From Methylobacterium sp. WL119 (GTDB lineage: Bacteria; Pseudomonadota; Alphaproteobacteria; Rhizobiales; Beijerinckiaceae), in the NCBI RefSeq assembly GCF_008039875.1, contig NZ_VRUU01000022.1:1-55829 (forward strand): a DNA stretch of 55,829 bases, written 5' to 3'. The notes beneath the pieces are model-generated. The model was not told the origin of the DNA. It saw nothing but the letters and a program-made list of their open reading frames with translations, and made no database searches. The translations under genes were made by a program, and so were the position numbers. Within the stretch, counting starts at the first letter, position 1; each line of letters starts with the position of its first letter. Below are positions 44,790-52,385 of the stretch, one piece after another.

Positions 44790-45053
44790 ATGGCTCGCAC
44801 TCCCCCCAACGGGCGCTCGCCCAGCATCTCGATGTCGGACTTCAACGCGCGGGTGAAGCGCGTGTTGGAAGGCAACGAGGAAGTCACCCGCGGCGCGCCG
44901 CGCGCGACGCCCGGCTGGAGCCGCCGCCGCACCCGGCCCTCGCCCGGCGCCGAAGCTCAGCCCGAGCCGGAGGCCGCCGAAGCCGAGACCGAGGACGCCG
45001 AGACGGACGGCGACGAGGCCGAGACGGAAAAGCCGGCCGCCGAAGAGGTCTGA
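44790..45053 (+). CDS. Small acidic hypothetical protein
   Basis: An 87-residue protein in two parts. The N-terminal half is basic and possibly structured (SMSDFNARVKRVLEGNEEVT, then [18 protein letters not shown]). The C-terminal half is an acidic, low-complexity tail of Glu/Ala/Thr repeats ending in EKPAAEEV. I chose the ATG at 44790; a TTG at 44763 is in frame. Coding is supported by a clean frame and neighbour-like codon use, not by a known family. No function is evident. It is divergent from lepA across 271 bp of GC-rich sequence, where I see no clear promoter. Confidence 0.55.
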   Translation: MARTPPNGRSPSISMSDFNARVKRVLEGNEEVTRGAPRATPGWSRRRTRPSPGAEAQPEPEAAEAETEDAETDGDEAETEKPAAEEV

Positions 45054-45112
45054 GGCCCCTCCCCCCGTCGTCGGCCCGCGCGGCATGCCGGCCAAGCGGG
45101 GATGCCTGGGCT

Positions 45113-45910
45113 TCAGGGTCGCGGCGTCTCGGCCGCCGCCCTCGCTTCGGCGGCCATGACCACGAGGACCTTGCGCAAGGCGCCCATGTCGCGGACCGTG
45201 TCCGGGAACGTCACCCGCGCGGTCCGGTCGCCGGCCAGCAGGTCCATGCCCTCCGGGTCGAGCCCGGTGAGGCGCCACGCGGCCGTTCCCTCCGAGGCCG
45301 CGTAGAGCGCCAGCGCGTCGGCGTGGTCGGCGTTCATGTGCTCGATCGCGCCGCACTCGCCGGCCACGATCGCCTCCGCGCCGGCGAGATCCAGAAGCAG
45401 CTCGGCCCGTGTCAGCGTCGCCGCCTTGGCGAAGCCGCCGTTGAGGTGGCCCGCCGTCGGCGCGATCGCGAAGAACCCGAAATCGGGGAAGTCGGCGTAG
45501 AGCGCGGCCTTCGGGTGCCGGGCGAGGAAGCGGGCCCGCGCGCGCGGCTCGTCGGTCCGCACGCCCCGCCCGACGACGGTCAGCCGCGGGTGGGCGAGCG
45601 GATCGCCCTTGCCGCCGGCCGAGAAGAGCAGCGAGCAGCGCGGGTCGGCGAGCAGGTTGCGGGTGTGGGCCGAGAGCTGCGACAGCAGCATCAGCGGCGT
45701 GCCGTCGACGTCGGTGGCGATGGTCACCAGCGAGGCGAACGGCGTGCCGTCGGCATCGAGGGTCGCCAGCGCGCCGGAGCGGATGCCGCGCAGCAGGCGC
45801 CGCGACAGGCCGATCGCGTCGAACGGGGCCTGCGCCGCCGGAAGCGGCCGCGCCGGCCCGCGCGGCCCGCTCGATTCGGCCCCGCCCACGCTGTCGGATG
45901 TCTCTGCCAT
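45113..45910 (-). CDS. HugZ-like heme-utilization / pyridoxamine-phosphate-oxidase-fold protein
   Basis: A 265-residue protein with a split-barrel flavin-binding-like domain (LRGIRSGALATLDADGTPFA, then LMLLSQLSAHTRNLLADPRC). A C-terminal DUF2470 domain follows (about residues 180-260), with AIEHMNADHADALALYA carrying the histidine used for heme in HugZ. HugZ-type proteins degrade heme to free iron in some bacteria; others in this group have unknown roles. No heme uptake gene is near, so heme oxygenase activity is tentative. The first about 30 residues are Ser/Pro/Ala-rich. It is divergent from chvI across a 302-bp gap. Confidence 0.82.
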   Translation of the reverse strand: MAETSDSVGGAESSGPRGPARPLPAAQAPFDAIGLSRRLLRGIRSGALATLDADGTPFASLVTIATDVDGTPLMLLSQLSAHTRNLLADPRCSLLFSAGGKGDPLAHPRLTVVGRGVRTDEPRARARFLARHPKAALYADFPDFGFFAIAPTAGHLNGGFAKAATLTRAELLLDLAGAEAIVAGECGAIEHMNADHADALALYAASEGTAAWRLTGLDPEGMDLLAGDRTARVTFPDTVRDMGALRKVLVVMAAEARAAAETPRP

Positions 45911-46212
45911 CGCGCCCGTCGCTCCCCGAAGCGGCGTCGGAAAAACGCCGCGCCCGCCGCATCATAGGGCGAAATCGCGGCCGCCGACGAGGCCGGGGGG
46001 ACGCGGCGCATCGCCCGGATACGGCCAAGCTACCATGGCCGCTCGCTTTTTTCGAAACTTCGGCTTAAAGCACCAGACCTTCCGCGCGAAACGGACACGG
46101 TCATACGACTCGTCGTCGCGTTCGCGTTTTTGCCTGCCCCGTCCGGGGCCGGAGGCGGCGACGCAGGCCCTCGTCACGCGCCCGCACGGCCCCGATCAGT
46201 CAAGGAACGCGC
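45911..46212. promoter_or_regulatory. Divergent promoter region upstream of chvI
   Basis: This 302-bp gap separates the HugZ-like gene from chvI. An AT-rich island stands out: TCGCTTTTTTCGAAACTTCG then GCTTAAAGC (about 46044-46072), plus CGCGTTTTTGCC (about 46122). The location fits a chvI promoter. I cannot assign -35 and -10 boxes with confidence. AAGGA lies just before the chvI ATG. Confidence 0.4.
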
Positions 46213-46923
46213 ATGCCGACCATCGCCCTCGTCGACGACGACCGCAACATCCTCACCTCGGTGTCGATCGCCCTGGAGACCGAAGGCTACCGGATCCAGA
46301 CCTACACCGACGGCGCCTCGGCCCTCGACGGGCTCAAGCACTCGCCGCCCGACCTCGCGATCTTCGACATCAAGATGCCGCGCATGGACGGGATGGAGCT
46401 TCTCAGGCGCCTGCGGCAGAAATCGGACCTTCCCGTGATCTTCCTGACCTCGAAGGACGAGGAGATCGACGAGCTGTTCGGCCTCAAGATGGGCGCCGAC
46501 GACTTCATCCATAAGCCGTTCTCACAGCGGCTGCTGGTCGAGCGGGTGAAGGCGGTGCTGCGCCGCTTCGCCCCGAAGGACGGCCCGGGCGCCGCCGCCC
46601 GCGAGGCGGACGCCGCCGCCCGCTCGCTCGAGCGCGGCTCGCTGATGATGGACCCGGAGCGCCACACCTGCACCTGGAAGGGCGAGCCGGTGACCCTGAC
46701 GGTGACCGAGTTCCTGATCCTGCAGGCGCTCGCCCACCGTCCGGGCGTCGTGAAGAGCCGCAACGCGCTGATGGACGCGGCCTACGACGACCAGGTCTAC
46801 GTCGACGACCGCACCATCGACAGCCACATCAAGCGCCTGCGCAAGAAGTTCAAGGTGACCGACACCGCGTTCGACATGATCGAGACGCTCTACGGCGTCG
46901 GCTACCGCTTCAAGGAAGGCTGA
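46213..46923 (+). CDS. chvI: Response regulator ChvI (OmpR family)
   Basis: A 236-residue response regulator with a receiver domain (acidic pocket Asp8-10, phosphoacceptor Asp52 in [25 protein letters not shown]) and an OmpR-type winged helix ([20 protein letters not shown], then [15 protein letters not shown] and [10 protein letters not shown]). [20 protein letters not shown] is characteristic of the ChvI/BvrR group. Partnered with ChvG it controls envelope, exopolysaccharide, motility and acid-response genes in related alphaproteobacteria. The ATG has AAGGA upstream, and chvG follows after 20 nt. Confidence 0.95.
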   Translation: MPTIALVDDDRNILTSVSIALETEGYRIQTYTDGASALDGLKHSPPDLAIFDIKMPRMDGMELLRRLRQKSDLPVIFLTSKDEEIDELFGLKMGADDFIHKPFSQRLLVERVKAVLRRFAPKDGPGAAAREADAAARSLERGSLMMDPERHTCTWKGEPVTLTVTEFLILQALAHRPGVVKSRNALMDAAYDDQVYVDDRTIDSHIKRLRKKFKVTDTAFDMIETLYGVGYRFKEG

Positions 46924-46943
46924 AGCTCCGCGCCCCGCCCCGA

Positions 46944-48749
46944 ATGCCTCGATCGCTTCTCGAACACCGGACCGTCGTGACGTCGCAGACCGATGAAGAG
47001 CCGCGCCGCGGCCCGCTCGCATGGCCGCGGGCCTCCTGGGATGCGATCGGTCAGCGGGCCTCGTCGAGCCTGACCCGCCGCATCGTCGTGCTCAACCTCG
47101 TCGGGCTGATCGCGCTGCTCGTCGGGTTCCTATACCTGAACCAGTTCCGGCAGGGGCTGATCCAGGCCCGCGTGCAGAGCCTGGCGATCCAGGGCGACAT
47201 CATCGCCGGCGCCATCGCCTCCTCCGCCTCGGTCGATACCGGGACGATCCGGATCGACCCCGACAAGCTGCTGCAGCAGCAGGCGGGCGAGGGCAGCAAC
47301 GCGCCGGACGAGGAATCGCAGCCGCTCGCCTTCTCGCTCAACCCGGAGCAGGTCGCGCCGCTCCTGCGCCGCCTCGTGACCCCGACGGGCAACCGCGCGC
47401 GGGTCTACGACAGCGAGGGCGGCCTGCTGTTCGACACGCGCTCGCTGTTCAACCGGCCCGAGGGCGCCGCGGGTACGCCCCAGATCCGCAAGCGCTCCCT
47501 GCTCGAGCGCGCCTTCGAGGTCGCGCAAGCGTGGAGCTTCGGCCTGTTCGGCGAGCGGGTGAAGCCGCAGGAGGAGATCGGGCCGACGAACGGCCATTCC
47601 CTGCGCGAGGTCCAGACCGCCCTGAACGGCGCCCGCGGCAGCCTGGTGCGCCGCAATGGGCTCGGCGAGACCACGGTGTCGGTCGCCGTGCCGATCCAGC
47701 GCTCGGGGGCGGTGCGCGGCGCGCTGCTGCTCTCGACGCAGGGCGACGCGATCGACCGCGTCATCGCCTCGGAGCGCTTCGGCCTGTTCCAAGTCTTCCT
47801 CGTCGCCGCGATGGTGATGGTGGTGCTCTCGATCCTGCTCGCCGGCGCCATCGCCGGCCCGGTGCGGCGGCTGGCGGAGGCCGCCGAGAAGGTGCGCATG
47901 GGGATCAAGACCCGCGAGGAGATCCCCGACTTCACCAGCCGCACCGACGAGATCGGCCACCTCTCGGGCGCCCTGCGGGACATGACGCAGGCGCTCTACC
48001 GGCGCATCGACGCAATCGAGAGCTTCGCCGCCGACGTCAGCCACGAGCTGAAGAACCCGCTGACCTCCCTGCGCAGCGCGGTCGAGACCCTGCCGCTCGC
48101 CCGCAACGACGATTCGCGCAGCCGGCTGATGGCGATCATCCAGCACGACGTGAAGCGCCTCGACCGCCTGATCAGCGACATCGCCGACGCCTCGCGGCTC
48201 GACGCCGAGCTCGCCCGCGCCGAGGCGCGCAAGGTCGACCTGCGCAAGCTCCTGGCCACGGTGGTCTCGGTCGCCAACGAGCGCAAGCGCCCCAAGGACT
48301 GCCTGATCCAGCTCGACGTCGACGCGCCGGCCGGCGACCAGGACACGCCGTTCGCGATCATCGGGCACGACAGCCGCCTCGGCCAGGTGGTGAACAACCT
48401 CCTCGACAACGCCCGCTCGTTCTCGCCGACCGAGGCGAAGGTGCGCGTGGCGCTGCGCCGGGTGCGCGGCGACATCGAGCTGATCTGCGAGGACGAGGGG
48501 CCGGGCATTCCCGAGCACGCCCTCGAGCGGATCTTCGAGCGCTTCTACACCGACCGTCCCGAGCAGGGCTTCGGCCAGAACTCGGGGCTCGGCCTCTCGA
48601 TCTCCCGTCAGATCGTCCAGGCGCATCGCGGCTCGATCCGCGCCGAGAACCGCCCCGGCCCGGCGGACGAGGACGGCGAGCCGACGGTCCGCGGCGCCCG
48701 CTTCATCGTGCGGATCCCGGCGGCGCCGCGGCAGTTGTCGGCGGCGTGA
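46944..48749 (+). CDS. chvG: Sensor histidine kinase ChvG
   Basis: A 601-residue membrane kinase. A cytoplasmic N-terminus precedes TM1 (IVVLNLVGLIALLVGFLYLN, about residues 48-67). A periplasmic stimulus-sensing domain of about 210 residues follows, then TM2 (FQVFLVAAMVMVVLSILLAG, near 285), HAMP, and HisKA with His367 in AADVSHELKNPLTSLRS. The HATPase domain has VVNNLLDNARSFSP, EDEGPGIPEHALERIFERFY and GLGLSISRQIV. The periplasmic domain is where ExoR binds in rhizobia, and an ExoR homologue is encoded at 29215-30039. The start may lie a few codons later, at the GTG before TSQTDEEP. Its TGA overlaps the hprK GTG. Confidence 0.95.
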   Translation: MPRSLLEHRTVVTSQTDEEPRRGPLAWPRASWDAIGQRASSSLTRRIVVLNLVGLIALLVGFLYLNQFRQGLIQARVQSLAIQGDIIAGAIASSASVDTGTIRIDPDKLLQQQAGEGSNAPDEESQPLAFSLNPEQVAPLLRRLVTPTGNRARVYDSEGGLLFDTRSLFNRPEGAAGTPQIRKRSLLERAFEVAQAWSFGLFGERVKPQEEIGPTNGHSLREVQTALNGARGSLVRRNGLGETTVSVAVPIQRSGAVRGALLLSTQGDAIDRVIASERFGLFQVFLVAAMVMVVLSILLAGAIAGPVRRLAEAAEKVRMGIKTREEIPDFTSRTDEIGHLSGALRDMTQALYRRIDAIESFAADVSHELKNPLTSLRSAVETLPLARNDDSRSRLMAIIQHDVKRLDRLISDIADASRLDAELARAEARKVDLRKLLATVVSVANERKRPKDCLIQLDVDAPAGDQDTPFAIIGHDSRLGQVVNNLLDNARSFSPTEAKVRVALRRVRGDIELICEDEGPGIPEHALERIFERFYTDRPEQGFGQNSGLGLSISRQIVQAHRGSIRAENRPGPADEDGEPTVRGARFIVRIPAAPRQLSAA

Positions 48750-49294
48750 TCGGGCCGGTGCGCCGCGCATCGCACGATGCGACGGATGCGGAGCGTGTCA
48801 CCGTGCACGCCACCTGCGTCGTGGTCGGCGAGGCGGGCGTGCTGCTCCGCGGCGAGGCGGGCGCCGGCAAGTCGAGCCTCGCCCTGGCGCTGATCGAGCG
48901 GGCCACCCTTCGGGGCGGCTTCGCGGCCCTGGTCGGCGACGACCGGGTGCGCCTCGCGCGGTGCCACGGGCGCGTCGTGGCACGCCCGCATCCCGCCATC
49001 GCCGGGCGGATCGAGATCCGCGGCCACGGGATCGTCGCGGTGGAGAGCGTCGAGGCCTGCGTCCTGCGGCTCGTCGTCGACCTCGTCGCCGGCGAGCCGC
49101 GCCTGCCCGATGCGCCGGATGGCGAGGCCACGATCCTCGGCATCGCCCTGCCCGCGCTCCGGATCGACCGCGCGGTGCGCGAGGCCGGCCTCGCACCCGG
49201 CCTGGTGCTCGCGGAACGGGCATTGGCCGGGCTCAGCGTGTCTTCGCAGTCGCACACGCCGCTTCCCGTCGACCGGACCCGCGCGGCCCCGTAG
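48746..49294 (+). CDS. hprK: HPr kinase/phosphorylase, short alphaproteobacterial form
   Basis: A 182-residue protein matching only the C-terminal catalytic domain of Firmicute HPrK. The P-loop is LRGEAGAGKSSLALALIER (near residue 35), followed by ALVGDDRVRLARC and the HPrK signature region RIEIRGHGIVAVESVE. The N-terminal regulatory domain is absent, as is normal in alphaproteobacteria. It phosphorylates and dephosphorylates a serine of HPr. The GTG start overlaps the chvG stop as GTGA, so the kinase is translationally coupled to the ChvG sensor. The substrate HPr gene lies two genes downstream. Confidence 0.9.
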   Translation: MIGPVRRASHDATDAERVTVHATCVVVGEAGVLLRGEAGAGKSSLALALIERATLRGGFAALVGDDRVRLARCHGRVVARPHPAIAGRIEIRGHGIVAVESVEACVLRLVVDLVAGEPRLPDAPDGEATILGIALPALRIDRAVREAGLAPGLVLAERALAGLSVSSQSHTPLPVDRTRAAP

Positions 49295-49361
49295 CGCGGT
49301 GCTCACTTGCGTGGCATGATCGCGGCGACGGGCGATCAAAACGTCGCGACTGCCTTGAGCC

Positions 49362-49378
49362 TGTGCGTGCAATGCACA
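49362..49378. promoter_or_regulatory. Short inverted repeat upstream of the EIIA gene
   Basis: TGTGC (49362-49366) and GCACA (49374-49378) flank seven bases in the 124-bp gap between hprK and the EIIA gene. A TTGAGC at 49355-49360 just before it could be a weak -35. It may mark a separate promoter for EIIA and HPr. Speculative. Confidence 0.25.
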
Positions 49379-49418
49379 ACATGGCGGACTCGTTCACAGG
49401 ACACCGGAATACGTGTCG

Positions 49419-49820
49419 ATGATTGGCATGGTGCTCGTCACCCACGGACTGCTCGCGACCGAATTCAGGGCCGCATTGGAGCACGTGGTTGGCCCTCAGA
49501 AGCAGATCGAGACCATCACGATCGGTCCGGAAGACGACATGGAGCTTCGGCGGCGGGACATCATGTCGGCGGTCGGCCGGGTGAATACCGGAACCGGCGT
49601 CGTCGTGCTGACGGACATGTTCGGCGGCACGCCGTCGAACCTCGCGCTGTCCTGCATGAACGGCGGCGCCGTCGAGGTGGTGGCGGGCATCAACCTGCCG
49701 ATGCTGATCAAGCTCGCCAGCGTCCGCGATGCGGAATCCCTCGGCGACGCGGTGCTCCACGCCCAGGAAGCCGGCCGCAAGTACATCAACGTCGCCTCGC
49801 GCGTTCTCGCCGGCAAATAG
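49419..49820 (+). CDS. PTS mannose-family EIIA component (regulatory)
   Basis: A 133-residue EIIA of the mannose family, often called PtsM or ManX in alphaproteobacteria. The phosphoacceptor is His9 in MIGMVLVTHGLLATEF. VVVLTDMFGGTPSNLALSCM and INLPMLIKLASVR are family landmarks. There are no EIIB, C or D permease genes, so this is a regulatory PTS without sugar transport. The ATG at 49419 gives the canonical N-terminus; a GTG two codons earlier is also possible. It sits between hprK and HPr in the conserved chvI-chvG-hprK-EIIA-HPr order. Enzyme I (ptsP) is not in the window. Confidence 0.93.
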   Translation: MIGMVLVTHGLLATEFRAALEHVVGPQKQIETITIGPEDDMELRRRDIMSAVGRVNTGTGVVVLTDMFGGTPSNLALSCMNGGAVEVVAGINLPMLIKLASVRDAESLGDAVLHAQEAGRKYINVASRVLAGK

Positions 49821-49946
49821 TCTTCCCCGTCATCTTGCCGTCCCGACCGCCAACCCGCTACGCACGGTGAGGGCCGCGCCGTGCGCGCGCCGATTCAGGC
49901 CGACGCGAATCGCAGCGCGGCGACGGACAGGGAAGCGCGCCGGGGA

Positions 49947-50267
49947 ATGGACGACCTCTTCGAGCCCGACGACGAGCCGCCGCCCGTGCCCGACGGCGGC
50001 TTCCTGCGGCGCCTGCCGATCATCAACCGACGCGGCCTGCACGCGCGGGCATCCGCCAAGTTCGTCCAGACCGTCGAGCGCTTCGACGCTCAGGTCACGG
50101 TGACCCGCGCCGGCGAGACGGTGGGCGGCCGCTCGATCATGGGGCTGCTGACGCTCGGCGCGGCGCAGGGCACCCACGTGATGGTCACCGCCGTCGGAGC
50201 CGACGCCGAGCTCTGCCTCGCGGCAATCGAGGCGCTGCTCGCCGACAGGTTCGGCGAGGACGAGTAG
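49947..50267 (+). CDS. ptsH: Phosphocarrier protein HPr
   Basis: A 106-residue HPr. The phosphohistidine is His32 in NRRGLHARASAKFVQTVE, and the HPrK target serine is Ser63 in GGRSIMGLLTLGAAQG, corresponding to Ser46 of classical HPr. Compared with a standard HPr of about 88 residues there is an acidic extension of about 20 residues (MDDLFEPDDEPPPVPDGG). The ATG at 49947 is preceded closely by GGGGA; a GTG at 49881 would add 22 more residues. It receives phosphate from an Enzyme I encoded elsewhere, donates to the EIIA next door, and is modulated by HprK. It ends 4 nt from a convergent gene. Confidence 0.92.
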   Translation: MDDLFEPDDEPPPVPDGGFLRRLPIINRRGLHARASAKFVQTVERFDAQVTVTRAGETVGGRSIMGLLTLGAAQGTHVMVTAVGADAELCLAAIEALLADRFGEDE

Positions 50268-50271
50268 CGCG

Positions 50272-51159
50272 TCACACCCGCGCCGCGCGCCGCCAGACCA
50301 CGGCGCGGGCGCCCGCGCCGAGGTGGAGCGTGCCGGCGACGAGTTCCCCGGCGCGGCGGGCGAGCTCGATCCGCATCTGCCCGCGGCGGGCGAACAGGCG
50401 GGTCACCACCCGCACCATCGACGCCTCCGACGGATCGGCGATGATCGGGCGCGCCGCGTGGCGCGCGTCCAGCGCGAGAAATTCCTCGACCGCGGACAGG
50501 ATCAGGCCCGGGGCGGACACCTGTTCGACCTCGGCCGCCGCGTCGTCCCCGGCGCGCACGCCGATCACGCAGTCGGCGGGAATGGTCCGGCACCGGCCCT
50601 CATGGGTGGCGGCGAGGACCGGGCGCGGGGCGCCGCCCTGGGTCGGCAGGCGCGTCGGCGCCCCGAGCCGCATGGGCCGGCGCAGGCCCGCGAGCCGGCC
50701 GCGGACCGCGGCCTCGACGGCCTCCGACCGCGCCCCGTCGATCAGGGCGGCCGGGTCCGGGAGGCCCGGCGGCTGCCACAGGTCGGCCCGGCCCCGCCCC
50801 CAGATCGGGTGCGGCATCGCCATCGGCATCACCCCGTGGAGCGCCGCGCGGCCGTTGCCGTCCCGGTCCCAGGCCAGGGCGAAGGCGATGGTCCGGCCGC
50901 CGGATTGATGGCGGGCCGCGCTCAGCACGTAATCCGGATCGACCCGCGGATCGGTGATCGCGTTGCGCGTCATCAGCGCCCGCCAGGGGGCGACCGCATC
51001 GTCGTCGACGGTGCCGGCGCGGCGCAGATCGACGCGCCAGCGCGACGCCGCATGTCCGTTCGAAGCCGCCTCCTCGGACGCCCGCACGACGGGATGGCCG
51101 ATCGCCGCCGCGTCGGGGACCGCCTGCCCGCCCTGGATGACCGTGAAGCCGTGCATCAT
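50272..51159 (-). CDS. CelD/BcsL-like GNAT domain protein (tentative)
   Basis: A protein of about 295 residues. The N-terminal half has WRALMTRNAITDPRVDPDY and GRADLWQPPGLPDPAAL. The C-terminal half has a helix-strand pattern, RVVTRLFARRGQMRIELARR then AGELVAGTLHLGAGARAVVW. This two-lobed layout resembles CelD/BcsL acetyltransferase-like proteins involved in polysaccharide modification, but key residues are not obvious and the match is weak. The start is uncertain: ATGs at 51154-51159 (chosen) and 51177, or a GTG at 51213, are all in frame. It is convergent with HPr. No clear partner; its placement near an exopolysaccharide-type locus further right may or may not be relevant. Confidence 0.55.
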   Translation of the reverse strand: MMHGFTVIQGGQAVPDAAAIGHPVVRASEEAASNGHAASRWRVDLRRAGTVDDDAVAPWRALMTRNAITDPRVDPDYVLSAARHQSGGRTIAFALAWDRDGNGRAALHGVMPMAMPHPIWGRGRADLWQPPGLPDPAALIDGARSEAVEAAVRGRLAGLRRPMRLGAPTRLPTQGGAPRPVLAATHEGRCRTIPADCVIGVRAGDDAAAEVEQVSAPGLILSAVEEFLALDARHAARPIIADPSEASMVRVVTRLFARRGQMRIELARRAGELVAGTLHLGAGARAVVWRRAARV

Positions 51160-51266
51160 GGCACCTGCGTCCCGCATTCGAGAGGAACCGTCCCACTCTG
51201 GAACGTTCGGCACCCCTGGAGGCGCCCTTTAGGGTGCGGGCTTCAAGGATGATGCCGCGGGAGCCG

Positions 51267-52337
51267 TCAGCCGCCGGGAATGGCAAGCGGGTTGTCGGTG
51301 AGCGCCGCCGCATCCGGCGCGTCGATCCGCGGGCGGCCGAGGAAGGCGTCCCAGAGCCGGAGGACGAAGTCCGGGTCGAGGTCGCGGACGATCAGGACGA
51401 GGCGCGAGGTGCGGTCGTCGTCGGGCCAAGCCGGCAGGGTGACGGGGGCGTGCACCACGTGCTGGACGCCGTGGACCACCACCGGCCGGTCGGGATCGTC
51501 GGCGATCGCGACGAGGCCCTTCAGGCGCAGCAGCTTCGGGCCGTGGCTTCCCCGAAGCAGGTCGAGGAACATCTCGAAGGACGCGCGGGGCACCGGCACG
51601 TCGCTCGTCAGCGAGAAGGCGCGGATCGCCGCGTCGTGCCGGTTCACGTCGTGAGCGTGCCCGTCCGCCTCCGGCACGGCTCCGAGCCAGGCCTGCACGT
51701 CGGCGGCCTTGCCGTCGAGGCCGAACAGGCCGCCGAGCAGCGTCTCGGCGGGGACGTCGGGCGGATCGATCGGTGCGGCCGGGTTGAGGGCGTGCAGGCG
51801 CGCCCGCAGCGAACCGGTGTCGCCGGCCAGATCCGCCTTCGCGAGGACGATCCGGTCGGCCACCGCCACCTGCCGCACCGCCTCCGGGTGGGCGTCGAGC
51901 GTGTCGAACCCGTTGACCGCGTCCACCACGGTGACGACGCCTTGCAGCCGGTACCGCATCACGAGGTAGGGGTGGTAGATCAGCGCGTGCAGGATCGGCG
52001 CGGGGTCGGCGAGGCCGGTGGTCTCGATCACGACCCGGCGGAACGGCGTGATCCGGCCGTTGTCGCGCTTGCGCAGCAGGTCTTCCAGCGTCGCGATCAG
52101 GTCGCCGCGCACGGTGCAGCACAGGCAGCCGGCGCCGAGCAGGACCATGTTCTCGTCGATCGCCTCGATCAGCAGGTGATCGAGGCCGATCTCGCCGAAC
52201 TCGTTGACGATGACGACCGTGTCGGCGAGCGCCGGATCGCGCAGCATCCGGTTGAGCAGCGTGGTCTTGCCGGCTCCGAGGAAGCCGGTGAGCACGGTGA
52301 GCGGGATCGGGTCCGGTCGGCGGGGAGCGTCGGTCAT
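51267..52337 (-). CDS. CobW/COG0523 family GTPase (metal chaperone)
   Basis: A 356-residue P-loop GTPase. Walker A is VLTGFLGAGKTTLLNRML, the metal-binding CxCC motif is GAGCLCCTVRGDL, and Walker B and switch are VIETTGLADPAPIL. A C-terminal CobW_C domain follows (SFEMFLDLLRGSHGPKLLRL to LWDAFLG). A histidine-rich spot, EADGHAHDVNRHD, near residue 235 could add metal ligands. Family members deliver zinc or cobalt, or support nitrile hydratase and cobalamin enzymes. Ethanolamine ammonia-lyase in this window needs cobalamin, but no direct link is visible. It precedes no obvious client gene; dacA lies just upstream on the same strand. Confidence 0.9.
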   Translation of the reverse strand: MTDAPRRPDPIPLTVLTGFLGAGKTTLLNRMLRDPALADTVVIVNEFGEIGLDHLLIEAIDENMVLLGAGCLCCTVRGDLIATLEDLLRKRDNGRITPFRRVVIETTGLADPAPILHALIYHPYLVMRYRLQGVVTVVDAVNGFDTLDAHPEAVRQVAVADRIVLAKADLAGDTGSLRARLHALNPAAPIDPPDVPAETLLGGLFGLDGKAADVQAWLGAVPEADGHAHDVNRHDAAIRAFSLTSDVPVPRASFEMFLDLLRGSHGPKLLRLKGLVAIADDPDRPVVVHGVQHVVHAPVTLPAWPDDDRTSRLVLIVRDLDPDFVLRLWDAFLGRPRIDAPDAAALTDNPLAIPGG

Positions 52338-52385
52338 GCCGCCGGCCTAGCGCGGCCGGGCGGCGGGCTCAATCGCGCGCGCCGA

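Noticed and set aside
46944..49294. Long frame in the hprK phase running through chvG
   Set aside because: Before 48746 this phase is Arg/Pro/Ala-rich shadow of chvG; HprK homology begins only after the GTG that overlaps the chvG stop.
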